Origin: Anaeroplasmataceae bacterium
Lineage (GTDB): Bacteria; Bacillota_I; Bacilli_A; Acholeplasmatales; JAEDCM01
Direction of reading: 5' to 3'
Length of the DNA stretch: 64,000 nt
Assembly (NCBI GenBank): GCA_016294165.1
Contig: JAEDCM010000002.1
Span: 1 to 64,000, forward strand
Positions 28,750 to 41,000 of this stretch are shown here, piece after piece. The notes beneath the pieces are model-generated. The model did no database searches. It was not told the DNA's origin and was given only the letters and a program-made list of their open reading frames with translations. The first letter of the stretch is position 1; every line of letters starts with the position of its first letter. The position numbers were made by a program, and so were the translations under genes.

Positions 28750-29316
28750 ATGCAAGAAATTTTGAAAGAAATTTCAGAATTTATTAATAACGGGTTAAGC
28801 TTTTTAGGGTTAAAGGAATTTACTTTAGAAGCAGTTTTAGGCCAAGCAACACAGGTTGTTATGCAAATTATTGCAACTATTATATTATTTATATTTGTTA
28901 AGGTTTTCTTATGGAGTAAGATTACGGCTTTGATTGAAGAAAGACAGGAGATTATCAATAAGAACTTAAATGAAGCTCAACAACTTAATCAAGAAGCTTT
29001 AGCTCAAAAGACATTAGCGGATGAAGAATATAAAGTCGCTAAAGAAGAAGCAAGAAAAATTATTGCGGAAGCTAATAAATTTGGTAGTGAAGAGCGCGAT
29101 AGAATAGTAAATGATGCAAAAGAAGAAGCTAAACGTCGTTTATTAATGAATCAAAAGGAAATAGAAATTGAAGTTGAAAATGCAAGAGAAAATATTAAAA
29201 ATGCGATCGTTGATATTGCAATGCTTGTTGCTGAAAAAATCATAAAACATGAAATCAGTCAAGAGGACTATGAAAAGGTTGTTTATGATTTTATCGAGGA
29301 AGTTGGTTCTAAATGA
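28750..29316 (+). CDS. atpF: ATP synthase Fo subunit b
   Basis: A 188-residue peripheral stalk subunit: one membrane helix (about 36-58) followed by a long charged coiled coil (about 60-165, many Lys/Glu/Ala). The N-terminal 30 residues before the helix are longer than in Escherichia coli but normal for Bacillota. Overlaps atpH by 4 nt. Confidence 0.93.
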   Translation: MQEILKEISEFINNGLSFLGLKEFTLEAVLGQATQVVMQIIATIILFIFVKVFLWSKITALIEERQEIINKNLNEAQQLNQEALAQKTLADEEYKVAKEEARKIIAEANKFGSEERDRIVNDAKEEAKRRLLMNQKEIEIEVENARENIKNAIVDIAMLVAEKIIKHEISQEDYEKVVYDFIEEVGSK

Positions 29317-29813
29317 TAGAAAGAGAGTATTCTAAGGCTCTTTATGATTTAGCTGAAAATGTCAACGATATAAAGGAGGAATTTAATACTTTTATTATCT
29401 TGAATGATGATGAATTAAGTAGTGTATTAAATTCACCAAAAATTAAAAAAGAGGATAAGAAGGCCCTTTTACGTAGTGTATTAAAGGGGTTTAATGAAGT
29501 TTTTATTGATTTTTTATGTGTGTTGATTGATAACAATCGTTTCAATATTATTAAAAATATTAATAAGGATTTCAATGACTTAATTCTAGAGGAAAATGGT
29601 ATTGTAAAGGTTATGGTATCAACAAGCAAGAAATTGTCAGATGCTGAATTAAATGAGCTTTCTGATTATTTGTGTAAAAAGTTAAATAAAAAAATTATTT
29701 TAAATGAAATAATTGATGAAGAATTAATTGGTGGAATTAGAATTTTATATAATGGTGAATGTATTGATTATACATTTAAAAACATTATGAATAAAATGCA
29801 ATCCATATTATAG
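29313..29813 (+). CDS. atpH: ATP synthase F1 subunit delta
   Basis: A 166-residue delta subunit linking the b stalk to alpha. The helical N-domain and the C-terminal GGIRILYNGECIDYT segment are family features. ATGA overlap with atpF implies coupled translation. Confidence 0.9.
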   Translation: MIEREYSKALYDLAENVNDIKEEFNTFIILNDDELSSVLNSPKIKKEDKKALLRSVLKGFNEVFIDFLCVLIDNNRFNIIKNINKDFNDLILEENGIVKVMVSTSKKLSDAELNELSDYLCKKLNKKIILNEIIDEELIGGIRILYNGECIDYTFKNIMNKMQSIL

Positions 29814-29825
29814 GTAGGTGGATTT

Positions 29826-31334
29826 ATGAGCAAAATTAATGTATCAGAAATTTCTTCTTTAATTAAAGAACAAATTAAGGCCTATAAAAATGATATAAAA
29901 ACAGAAAACATTGGTACTGTTATCAAGGTTGGTGATGGTATTGCAACTGTTTATGGTTTAGACAATGCAATGGAAAGTGAATTACTAGAATTCCCTAATA
30001 ATGTCTACGGTATGGTGTTAAACCTTGAAAAGGATTCTGTTGGTGTAATTTTATTAGGTGATTATCTAAAAATTAAGGAAGGCGATCTTGTTAAATGTAC
30101 AGGTCGTATTCTAGAGGTTCCAGTAGGAGAACAGTTTATAGGAAGAGTTATTAATCCTCTTGGTCAACCACTTGATGGAAAGGGAGCAATTAAGGCTGAT
30201 AAATATCGTCCAATTGAAGTAAAAGCTTCAGGAGTTATGGATCGTAAAAGTGTATTTGAGCCATTACAGACTGGAATTAAGGTTCTAGATGCTCTAGTAC
30301 CGATTGGTCGTGGGCAAAGAGAATTAATTATTGGTGATCGTCAAACTGGTAAAACAAGTATTGCGATTGATACTATTATTAATCAAAAGGGTAAAGATGT
30401 AATTTGTATCTATGTTGCAATTGGACAAAAAGAATCTTCAGTTGCTTCATTGGTTGATCAATTATATAAATATGATGCAATGGATTATACAATTGTTGTT
30501 AGCGCATCAGCATCAAAACCAGGACCATTACAATACCTTGCGCCATATGCTGGTGTTACCATGGGTGAAGAATTTATGTATAATGGAAAGCATGTTTTAA
30601 TCGTTTATGATGATTTGTCTAAACATGCTGTAGCTTATCGTGAATTAGCTCTATTATTACATCGTCCACCGGGACGTGAAGCCTTCCCAGGAGATGTATT
30701 CTATTTGCATTCACGTCTACTTGAACGTGCTGCAAAGCTAAGTGACAGCTTAGGTGGAGGAAGTATAACTGCTTTACCAATTATCGAAACACAAGCTGGA
30801 GATATTAGTGCATATATTCCAACAAACGTAATTTCTATTACTGATGGACAAATATTCCTACAATCAGATTTATTTTATTCTGGTGTAAGACCTGCGATTA
30901 ATCCAGGATTATCAGTAAGTCGTGTTGGAGGTAGTGCACAAACTAAAGCAATTAAAAAAGTATCAGGTACTCTTAGATTAGACTTAGCATCATTTAGAGA
31001 ATTAGAGTCATTCACGCAATTTGGATCTGATCTTGATGCGGCAACTAATGCTAAGCTTGAAAGAGGTCGTAGAACAGTAGAAATTTTAAAACAAGGACTA
31101 CATGTTGTATTACCTTTATATAAAGAGGTAGTAATATTATATGCCTTAACAAAGGGATTTTTGGATGATATTCCAATGAATGAATTATTAAGTTTTGAAC
31201 AAGAAGTTTATAATTATTTAGATACAAGCGATGAAGGAAAAAATATAGCAAATATCATTATGGAAACTAAACAATTACCAGATAATAGCTTATTAGATAA
31301 TTGTTTAATTTCCGTTAAGAAAAGATTTATTTAG
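29826..31334 (+). CDS. atpA: ATP synthase F1 subunit alpha
   Basis: A 502-residue non-catalytic nucleotide-binding subunit. P-loop GDRQTGKT near 170, the alpha signature [17 protein letters not shown] near 357-373, and ordinary length. AGGTAGG precedes the ATG, 12 nt after atpH. Confidence 0.97.
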   Translation: MSKINVSEISSLIKEQIKAYKNDIKTENIGTVIKVGDGIATVYGLDNAMESELLEFPNNVYGMVLNLEKDSVGVILLGDYLKIKEGDLVKCTGRILEVPVGEQFIGRVINPLGQPLDGKGAIKADKYRPIEVKASGVMDRKSVFEPLQTGIKVLDALVPIGRGQRELIIGDRQTGKTSIAIDTIINQKGKDVICIYVAIGQKESSVASLVDQLYKYDAMDYTIVVSASASKPGPLQYLAPYAGVTMGEEFMYNGKHVLIVYDDLSKHAVAYRELALLLHRPPGREAFPGDVFYLHSRLLERAAKLSDSLGGGSITALPIIETQAGDISAYIPTNVISITDGQIFLQSDLFYSGVRPAINPGLSVSRVGGSAQTKAIKKVSGTLRLDLASFRELESFTQFGSDLDAATNAKLERGRRTVEILKQGLHVVLPLYKEVVILYALTKGFLDDIPMNELLSFEQEVYNYLDTSDEGKNIANIIMETKQLPDNSLLDNCLISVKKRFI

Positions 31335-31345
31335 CGGGTGATTTT

Positions 31346-33609
<2,264 letters not shown>

Positions 33610-33611
33610 TT

Positions 33612-34001
33612 ATGAAGGTTGTTGTTTCAACCCATCAAGGAATTTTATATAATGAGGAAGTACAATATATTGTTGTAAAAAACACTGATGGTGAATTTGC
33701 TATTTTAAACAATCATATTCCAATTGTTTCAGTCATTAAAGAAGGATACATTAAGTTGGTTGATGAAAAACAAACATTATATGTTGTTATTATTAATGGT
33801 ATTTTAGAGTTTAAAAATAATGAAGCCAATATCCTTGCTCAAGAAGCTCAGGTTGGTGAAGATTATGATAAAGCTAAAAAGTATCTTGAACAGATAATCA
33901 AGGATCGCTTAAATGATAATCGAAAGAAAAATATCGACTATACAAAGACGGAAAATGATTTAAAAAAGAATATTCATGCTTCAAAAGCCGGAAATTTATA
34001 G
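33612..34001 (+). CDS. atpC: ATP synthase F1 subunit epsilon
   Basis: A 129-residue epsilon subunit with the beta-sandwich (about 1-85) and a C-terminal two-helix domain, the part that can inhibit rotation. It starts 2 nt after atpD. Its stop codon overlaps the first base of the operon terminator stem. Confidence 0.92.
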   Translation: MKVVVSTHQGILYNEEVQYIVVKNTDGEFAILNNHIPIVSVIKEGYIKLVDEKQTLYVVIINGILEFKNNEANILAQEAQVGEDYDKAKKYLEQIIKDRLNDNRKKNIDYTKTENDLKKNIHASKAGNL

Positions 34002-34023
34002 GAGTAGTAATCTACTCCTTTTT
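34001..34023 (+). terminator. Terminator of the atp operon
   Basis: Perfect 7-bp stem GGAGTAG/CTACTCC (34001-34007 and 34012-34018), loop TAAT, then T5. Confidence 0.85.
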
Positions 34024-34053
34024 GTTTTATAATAGTAATAGAGGTGTTTACTG

Positions 34054-34248
34054 ATGAATGAAACAGTTTATTTTTTAATACTAGTATTATTTATTCCAGT
34101 TTTTTTCACGATATTTCGTGCTTTAGAAATTGAGAAATACTTTAAAAAGGGGAAAATTTTAGAAATTAGAATGGCATACATTCTATTCAGTTTGATTTTT
34201 GCGAAGCTTTCAGCTGATGTTATTAGTACAATTTTTTATTTATTTTAA
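34054..34248 (+). CDS. DUF1146-family small membrane protein (YwzB-like)
   Basis: A 64-residue protein with two membrane helices (about 5-22 and 40-62) and a short basic loop. Length, helix layout and position just after the atp operon match the DUF1146/YwzB family of Bacillus. Function is unknown. GAGGTG lies 7 nt before the ATG. Confidence 0.75.
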   Translation: MNETVYFLILVLFIPVFFTIFRALEIEKYFKKGKILEIRMAYILFSLIFAKLSADVISTIFYLF

Positions 34249-34301
34249 AAATATGTATTAATATTTTATTTTTTCAAATACTAATCTTGAGGTGATTAGT
34301 A

Positions 34302-34973
34302 ATGAAAGATAAAATGATAAATTTTTTGAAGGAACGAAAAGAGTTATTTATTTTTGTAGGTATCGTTATGTTAATTTTCGCGACAGTTATTACGATTGCA
34401 GAATTAACAAGCAATGATGTATCTGAGGTTGGTAAGACAACGGCTACAACTAATAATCCAACACAGACTTCCTCTAGACCAACAAGCAGTTCTACAAAAA
34501 CGAATATTAAAGAGACAATGATGAGACCTTTAGCTGGCGATCAGTTTGTGATTAATAGATATTTTTTTGATTTAGCAGATGTAGCTAATTTAGAAGATTC
34601 TGTAATTAAAACGGGAAATGTCTATGAAAATAGTCGTGGAGTTAGCTATGGTTTAGAAAGCAATGAAGCCTTTAATGTAATAGCTGTTTTTAGTGGAAAT
34701 GTTACATTTGTTGATAATGATGAATTATTGGGTGGTATTGTTGAAATTACACATGAAAATGGCTTAATTAGTCGTTATTCTAGTTTGAGCCAGATAAATG
34801 TCATTGTTGGTGATCAAGTAGATATAAGCGAAACGATTGGTGTTAGCGGTGAATATGAATATGATTTAGACGCAAAAAATCATGTACATTTACAACTTAT
34901 TTATAATGGTAAATTTATCAATTCTCTAAATTGTTATGGAAAGACGCTTGAAGAGATTATTGCAAGTATGTAA
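34302..34973 (+). CDS. spoIIQ: SpoIIQ-like M23/LytM-domain protein
   Basis: A 223-residue single-pass membrane protein (helix about 14-34), a Ser/Thr linker (about 44-68), and a LytM fold (about 105-215). In Bacillus SpoIIQ sits in the forespore membrane and pairs with SpoIIIAH across the septum. The first zinc motif H-x-x-x-D is replaced by Ser111...Ser115 (SRGVS), while HVH (194-196) is kept; loss of the His also occurs in Bacillus SpoIIQ, so the protein is probably structural and not lytic. Neighbours DUF1146 and spoIIID support the call. GAGGTG precedes the ATG. A generic M23 protein remains possible. Confidence 0.75.
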   Translation: MKDKMINFLKERKELFIFVGIVMLIFATVITIAELTSNDVSEVGKTTATTNNPTQTSSRPTSSSTKTNIKETMMRPLAGDQFVINRYFFDLADVANLEDSVIKTGNVYENSRGVSYGLESNEAFNVIAVFSGNVTFVDNDELLGGIVEITHENGLISRYSSLSQINVIVGDQVDISETIGVSGEYEYDLDAKNHVHLQLIYNGKFINSLNCYGKTLEEIIASM

Positions 34974-35015
34974 TAATTCTTAGATTTTTACATAACTATT
35001 TATAGAGGGGATAAT

Positions 35016-35276
35016 ATGGATCATTTAGTTACAGATAGAGTTAAAAAATCAGCTGAGGTTATTTTAGCTGGACAGCTTACCGTTAGAGAGGTTGCTACAA
35101 TTGTTGGATATTCAAAGAGTACTGTGCATAAGGATTTAACTGAAAGATTACCTAAAATTGATCCTTTGTTGTATAATGAGGTTTCCAATTTATTAAAATA
35201 TAACAAAAAAATCCGCCATATCAGAGGCGGACTATCCACAAAATTAAAATATGCTACACATCCACATCAACACTAA
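35016..35276 (+). CDS. spoIIID: Sporulation transcription factor SpoIIID
   Basis: An 86-residue DNA-binding protein with the helix-turn-helix VREVATIVGYSKSTVHKDLT (about 23-42), ERLPKIDPLLYNEVSNLL, and the basic KKIRHIRGGLSTKLKY motif (about 64-79), all closely matching Bacillus SpoIIID, a mother-cell regulator acting after sigma-E. Ribosome site GAGGGG. Its 3' end overlaps the convergent yigZ gene by 23 nt, and codons for the basic motif contain the yigZ terminator. CATAACTA upstream weakly resembles a sigma-E -10. Confidence 0.92.
   Translation: MDHLVTDRVKKSAEVILAGQLTVREVATIVGYSKSTVHKDLTERLPKIDPLLYNEVSNLLKYNKKIRHIRGGLSTKLKYATHPHQH
35205..35231 (-). terminator. Terminator of yigZ, inside spoIIID
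   Basis: On the minus strand TCCGCC/GGCGGA (35226-35231 and 35212-35217) with an 8-nt loop is followed by T7. It lies wholly within spoIIID codons for the KKIRHIRGG motif. Confidence 0.65.
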
Positions 35277-35862
35277 TCTCACCTTGATAGGTTATTTCAG
35301 CTTTTCCAAGGGTGATGTCAGATAGTTTATCTAGGATAGATTCATCATTTATTGCAAAGATGTAGGTTATTATATCCGAATAAATGATATCAAGAAGATT
35401 TGTTTTTTCTTTTAACAGATTTTCAACTATGGTATGATAGCTATATGTTGATTTCAGTTGGTATTGTTTTAGAATGCGAATTTCAATAAAATTCGCTTTT
35501 TTTATTGCGTCACTTACTGATTTGCTATATGCTCTTACTAATCCACCAGCTCCAAGCTTGATTCCTCCAAAATAACGGGTAGTGATGGCTAAGGTGTTTG
35601 TGATGTTGTTTTTCTTTAAAACCTCAAGCATTGGGATTCCTGCGGTCTTACTTGGCTCGCCATCATCACTTGATCGCATTATTTCTCCATGAGTTCCAAT
35701 AATTAGGGCTACGCAATTGTGATTGGCATCCCAATGCCTTTTTTTGATATCCGCAATATGCTTGTTTGCCTCATCGATATCATTAACTCGAAATAAATGG
35801 GTAATAAATCTCGATTTTTCAATTATAATTTCATTCACAAATTCGTGTTTCACTATTTTCAT
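35254..35862 (-). CDS. yigZ: YigZ/IMPACT family protein
   Basis: A 202-residue UPF0029 protein: N-terminal IMPACT domain (HEFVNEIIIEKSRFITHL; SSDDGEPSKTAGIPML; TRYFGGIKLGAGGLVRAYS) and a C-terminal DUF1949 ferredoxin-like domain. The family is linked to translation control and ribosome-associated roles but the biochemistry is not settled. Convergent with spoIIID, overlapping it by 23 nt. GGTGG precedes the ATG. Confidence 0.92.
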   Translation of the reverse strand: MKIVKHEFVNEIIIEKSRFITHLFRVNDIDEANKHIADIKKRHWDANHNCVALIIGTHGEIMRSSDDGEPSKTAGIPMLEVLKKNNITNTLAITTRYFGGIKLGAGGLVRAYSKSVSDAIKKANFIEIRILKQYQLKSTYSYHTIVENLLKEKTNLLDIIYSDIITYIFAINDESILDKLSDITLGKAEITYQGEISVDVDV

Positions 35863-35877
35863 ATAACCACCAAATTA

Positions 35878-35886
35878 ATTATATCA
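35878..35886 (-). promoter_or_regulatory. Extended -10 promoter of yigZ
   Basis: Minus strand TGA then TATAAT (35878-35883), 16 nt before the start codon. Confidence 0.55.
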
Positions 35887-35929
35887 TAGTTAATTTAAAA
35901 AATGTTTTCTTTATTAAAATTTTATAATT

Positions 35930-35938
35930 TGTTATACT
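35930..35938 (+). promoter_or_regulatory. Extended -10 promoter of cca
   Basis: TGT followed by TATACT (35933-35938); no clear -35. GGAGGTG for cca follows. Confidence 0.5.
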
Positions 35939-35958
35939 TATATTGGAGGTGATACTAA

Positions 35959-37080
35959 ATGGACTATCAAAAGGCATTAGAAGTACTTAGAATATTTAAA
36001 AATCATGGCTATGAGGCATATATTGTTGGTGGCTTTTTGCGTGATCGTCTTTTAGGTATTAGCTCTAATGATATTGATATTACAACTAATGCTAAGCCTG
36101 ATGAAATAAAGATATTATTTGAATATGTAGCTGTTGGTGAACGATTTGGTACCATCATTATTAAATATGGTGGATGTTTTTTTGAAACTACTACTTTTAG
36201 AAGCGAAGGAGAATATGCTGATTCTAGACATCCTTTAGATGTTAAATATGTTGATGATATAAGGCTAGATTTAGAAAGAAGAGACTTTAGTGTTAATGCT
36301 TTAATAATGGATTATGAAGAGAAGTTATATGACTATCATAATGGAATTAGTGATTTAAATAATAAGCTAGTTAAATGTATTGGTGACCCAATTAAAAGAT
36401 TTAATGAGGATGCTCTTCGTGTTTTACGTGCTTTTAGTTTAGTTTCCAAAAAAGGTTTTACAATTGAGCATAGTACTTTTGAGGCAATAAAGACTTCCAA
36501 TAGAGGCTTGTTAAATATTTCTAGTGAAAGAATTGATACTGAATTAAAGAAAATCTTTGATGGGGATAATAAGTTAGAGGCTATTAGCTTGATAGTCAAA
36601 ACCAATACACATTTATATTTGAAGGATTTAAGCGAAGGATTCGTATATATTATTAATAATAATATAAATTCAAGTCTTCAAGAGTTCTATGCTTTAAGTT
36701 TTTATTTAAATGGTAAAATAAGCGATTTTTACCATTTTAGCAGAAAAGATAGGGAAATAATTGATAAAAGCATAAAAAGCTTAAAAAACGAGAATATTTT
36801 ATCTAAAAGATGGATGTTTGATAATGGATTAGAGATTTCTAAACTTGCTTGTTTTTTATATAACACTTTTATTGAAAAATTGGATTATGACATATCTATA
36901 AAATATCAGGAGTTAAAAATAAAATCCCTGAAGGATTTGGAAATTAATGGTTATGATCTTTTAAATCTTGGATATCAAGAAAAGGAAATAAAAGAAAAAT
37001 TTGATATAATAATTGATAAAATACTAGATGGAAGTTTAAATAATTGTTATAATGATATAGTGAAATATTTGAAAGGATGA
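35959..37080 (+). CDS. cca: CCA tRNA nucleotidyltransferase
   Basis: A 373-residue class II nucleotidyltransferase that builds or repairs the 3' CCA of tRNA. Catalytic motif GGFLRDRLLG (about 23-32) with NDIDIT carboxylates, GERFGTIII, and RRDFSVNALIMDY (motif B). The C-terminal body is helical and divergent. Length fits the Bacillus enzyme (about 397). It overlaps yhaM by 4 nt. Confidence 0.93.
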   Translation: MDYQKALEVLRIFKNHGYEAYIVGGFLRDRLLGISSNDIDITTNAKPDEIKILFEYVAVGERFGTIIIKYGGCFFETTTFRSEGEYADSRHPLDVKYVDDIRLDLERRDFSVNALIMDYEEKLYDYHNGISDLNNKLVKCIGDPIKRFNEDALRVLRAFSLVSKKGFTIEHSTFEAIKTSNRGLLNISSERIDTELKKIFDGDNKLEAISLIVKTNTHLYLKDLSEGFVYIINNNINSSLQEFYALSFYLNGKISDFYHFSRKDREIIDKSIKSLKNENILSKRWMFDNGLEISKLACFLYNTFIEKLDYDISIKYQELKIKSLKDLEINGYDLLNLGYQEKEIKEKFDIIIDKILDGSLNNCYNDIVKYLKG

Positions 37081-37982
37081 TGGATGTGGAATTTGATGCA
37101 ATTGTAGATTCAATAAATCAAGGTGAGGGATTTTCTAATATAACCGTAAAAGATGAAACGCTAAAGGATATTAATATCAAGGTTTCATTAGAACAATTAG
37201 AGAATATTGTGGTTGGAAATTGTTATCACATAAAATGTGAACCAAAGGTTTATAAAGAGAAGGATGTTTTTGTTTTAAATGACATCATATCAGTATTCGA
37301 GTACTATAATTATTTAGAATTGGCCAAGGTTTTAAATAAGTTTTATCCAAGTGCTCCTGTTAATGTAGAAGGAACTCATAAATATGTTATTGATGCAATA
37401 AATAGTATTAAAAATGAAAATATATCAAGAATTACAAAGGAAATATATGAAACCTATAAAAATGAATTTGTGATATATCCAGCGGCTACTAAATTTCATC
37501 ATGCATATGTTGGTGGATTAATGTATCATACTAAAACGATGCTTGAGGTTGCTAGTAAGTTGTTAGAGATTTATTCATACATGAACAAGGATTTAGTTTT
37601 TGCAGGTATTATTTTACACGATATATTAAAGGTAAAAGAATTTAATTCTCCGATTCATCCAAATTATAGTGTTGAGGGACAATTAATTGGCCATTTGGTA
37701 TTATCTGCTTTGGAAATAGAAAAGGCGTCAATAAAGCTAAATATTGACTCAGAAGAGGTATTATTATTGAAACACATTGTTTTATCTCATCATGGTCAAT
37801 TTGAATATGGATCTCCTAAAAAACCAATGATTAAAGAAGCAGTGCTTGTATCTTTAATTGACAATATGGATTCTAAATTAACAATGCTAGGTGAACAATT
37901 AGCTGAAACGCCAGCTAATGAATTTAGCCAACAGGTTAATGTGCTTGAAAGAACTCGTATCTTCAATCATAATATCAAATAA
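37077..37982 (+). CDS. yhaM: 3'-5' exoribonuclease YhaM family (OB and HD domains)
   Basis: A 301-residue protein with an N-terminal OB-fold region (about 1-80) and an HD phosphohydrolase domain: HHAYVGGLMYH near 142-152, LHDILKV with the HD pair near 181-187, and SHHGQFEYGSP near 240-250. YhaM degrades RNA 3' to 5'. ATGATG offers two adjacent starts. It overlaps cca (ATGA), giving an RNA 3'-end-processing operon. Confidence 0.9.
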   Translation: MMDVEFDAIVDSINQGEGFSNITVKDETLKDINIKVSLEQLENIVVGNCYHIKCEPKVYKEKDVFVLNDIISVFEYYNYLELAKVLNKFYPSAPVNVEGTHKYVIDAINSIKNENISRITKEIYETYKNEFVIYPAATKFHHAYVGGLMYHTKTMLEVASKLLEIYSYMNKDLVFAGIILHDILKVKEFNSPIHPNYSVEGQLIGHLVLSALEIEKASIKLNIDSEEVLLLKHIVLSHHGQFEYGSPKKPMIKEAVLVSLIDNMDSKLTMLGEQLAETPANEFSQQVNVLERTRIFNHNIK

Positions 37983-37984
37983 AA

Positions 37985-38012
37985 AAAGGTGTTTGATTTT
38001 TCAAACACCTTT
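37985..38012. terminator. Bidirectional terminator
   Basis: A perfect 12-bp stem (AAAGGTGTTTGA with its complement), loop TTTT, flanked by A and T runs; serves yhaM and the convergent lipoprotein gene. Confidence 0.9.
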
Positions 38013-38031
38013 ATTATTTTATAAGTGACTA

Positions 38032-41000
38032 TTAAATTAATGTATTGTCGATTACAGTACCATTGTATCTTGTATATGAGAATGTTTCCCACCATTTTTG
38101 TGCATATTCATCATTTGTATTAGTGAATAAGTTATATTGTTGAATCTTGATAATTTCTTCGATTTTAGCTTCAATTTCAGCACTTGTAGAAATTTCAAAT
38201 TCAGCTAATAATTTATCTCTTAAGATATAACCCATAGCATCTGATAAATAGTTATCATAAACTGGAGTTTTAAAGAAAGTTCCTAATGCATTGGCAACAG
38301 TTGATGTTAAGCTTGTGTTACCTTCATCAGCTTCACGAACATATACTTCGATTTGGTTAGCAGTAGCTTTGTCATGATCGTTGTATAATGTGTTATCGAT
38401 ATCGAACTCTTCAGGATCAGTATATGGGCTATCTTCAGTTTTATCATATGGATATAGTTTATGATGCTCATCATCATCTGGGTTATCTGCTTCAGTAAAT
38501 TCAGCAGATTCAGGAAGTTCTCCTTCAGTTACATATAAAGCTTTAATACCATCTTCAGTAATAATTAATTTGTCTACTTCAGCAACTTCTTTAGTATCTA
38601 AGTCACCAGCACCAGTAATTGTTTTTGCGATAAATTCTGGGTTGTATTTGTCTTCGTCAATCAATGATTTAGCATAATCATTATAGAATTTAACTAATTG
38701 ATCAGCAAGGATTTCATCAACAGTAGAAGGGTCAACGACAGTTTGTGAACTTCCAGCAGAAACAAAGATTCCTAATTGCTTGAATTCGGCCCATAGGAAT
38801 GAAGCTTTTTCAGCAGAAGAAGTGAATCTATAATCAGGTGGAAGAGTTGTTAATTTGCTAACTCTTGTAGCGTTTGTATATTCAGAAGCGATTGTAGATA
38901 AAGCAGTTGATTTTGCACTTGAACTAAAGTATTGGAATTCATCATAAATTCTATTAATTAGTTTAACAGCTGCAGTTTTAACTTCAGCTGCACGTGCAGC
39001 ATCCATATCTTCAAATTTATCAGCAACACCATCTTCATCATCATCAACATAGATTGTTAATGTTTGGAATGTTAAAGAAATGAATTGATCATAATTGTAA
39101 GCAGCTAGGCTTTCAAATTTATTATAAATATTTTCATATGCATCTTCGATGTTATCTTTTGTGTATAATTCATCTAGTCTGTTCATAATATACATATTGA
39201 AGATTGCATCTTTTCTATTAGTTGCGCCAAAGTATAATTGCATAAATGCAGATTTACCAATTGAAGCACTTAATCCGTATGCTGCATATCCATCAGCAGC
39301 GAAGTTGTTCATAATAACTTCGAATGATTCTTCATATTCTTCCATTTCATCATCAGTGATTTGGCTTTGATATTTAACTTTTAAAGCTTCTTTAGTTAAG
39401 AAGTTTTGTACTACAGAAGCACCACTCTTCTTTTCCATAATTGCGAAGAAGTCATCTACAGAAATTTTTGTAGTTTCTCCATCAACTTTAACTGATGCAA
39501 CATAATTTTTTGATGTTTCTTTAGTTGTTTTATAATCTGAATTTTGAGATGAATATAAGATTTCTAGAAGTGGGTCATAAATAACAACTTTTACATCTTC
39601 CATTTTTTCATTTACTTTTTCAGTAATATATGAGCTAGTAAAGATGCTATCAAATACTTTTGTCCACATTGAATCTTCATTTTCTTTATCCCATGCTTCA
39701 TCATAGACATTTTCAACATTTAATGCACTAGCAGTTTCTAAGAAGAAAGCTTTAACTTCTTCATCTTTGTATGTACCATCTGCATTTTTGTACACTTTGA
39801 TTTGATCATAGAAGTATTCTTTTAAATCTTGATATAAAGTGTAGATTGCATCTGCAGATTGATTTTCACTAACAGCTGTAACATATTTAGCTAAAGTATC
39901 AATTGCTTCAAATGATAAGCTTAGGCAGTCCTTTAATTTGAAAGCTAAGAAATATCCGTTTGCAGCAGAAGTTGATGAATAAGTATAAGGAGTTACATCC
40001 TTCTTATTGTCATATAAAGTATTGTATAAGTATGATCTAATTGTTGTATCATTTTCTAAATCTTCATATGTATAGTTAACTTTTGCTGTTTGACTAGTGA
40101 TTTCTTCTTTGAATTGAGCATAAGTAGTTTGTTTTTCACTATCATCTAATAAATCATTTCCAATTGAATAAATATAAGCATAGATGTCATTGATTTTAGT
40201 TTTTTCAGCTTCAGTTAATGATGCTTTATCTTTTAAGAATAAATCAAAATCAATTAAGTTTCCATCTTTATCTTTTAAATTAATTTGGTCACGATAAGAG
40301 TACATATAGTTGTATAATCTTACATATTCAAATAAAACTTCAGCTTTATTTAATGGTGTAACACCTTCAGCATTTGTACTGAAGTTTTTATATACATCTT
40401 CATAATCTAATCCAGATTGTGAAGCAAGTGGTTCTACACGATATAATTTATCTTTTACAAATTTAATTCTTAATTCTTTAAGTACAGCTGTAACTTCAGC
40501 AGAAGTAGAGAATTTAACAACGATTGCTGAAATATCTCCTTTATTTTTAAGTTCGCTATTATAGCTTGAACCAATGTTGTCATTTGAAATGTAGTAATCA
40601 CTTTCAACATCTTCAACCTCTTCAAGTAAGATATCTTTGGCGTATTGTTCTTTAGCTAAATCTAAGTAATATTGCTCAAGAATTGTAGCTTGGAAAATTC
40701 CTTCAGCTTCAACAACATCAACACCAGCTAATTTAAGGTTGTTATAGAATGTTTTTTCAAGTTGAGCTTTTTCTTTACTCTTCATTTCATCAATTTCATC
40801 TTGTTCATCTGTTTGATACACAGCTAAATTAATCATTTCAACTAAACGGTCATAATACTTACTTGAACTACCGTTTTGGTCAATATCAGTTTTTATAGCT
40901 GAGTATTCACTAGCAAATGCGATTTTTTCAATCTCTTCAACTAGTGTTGTAGTACCTTGGTATCTTAGACGATCATATACCTCTTTTTGGCTAATAGTTT

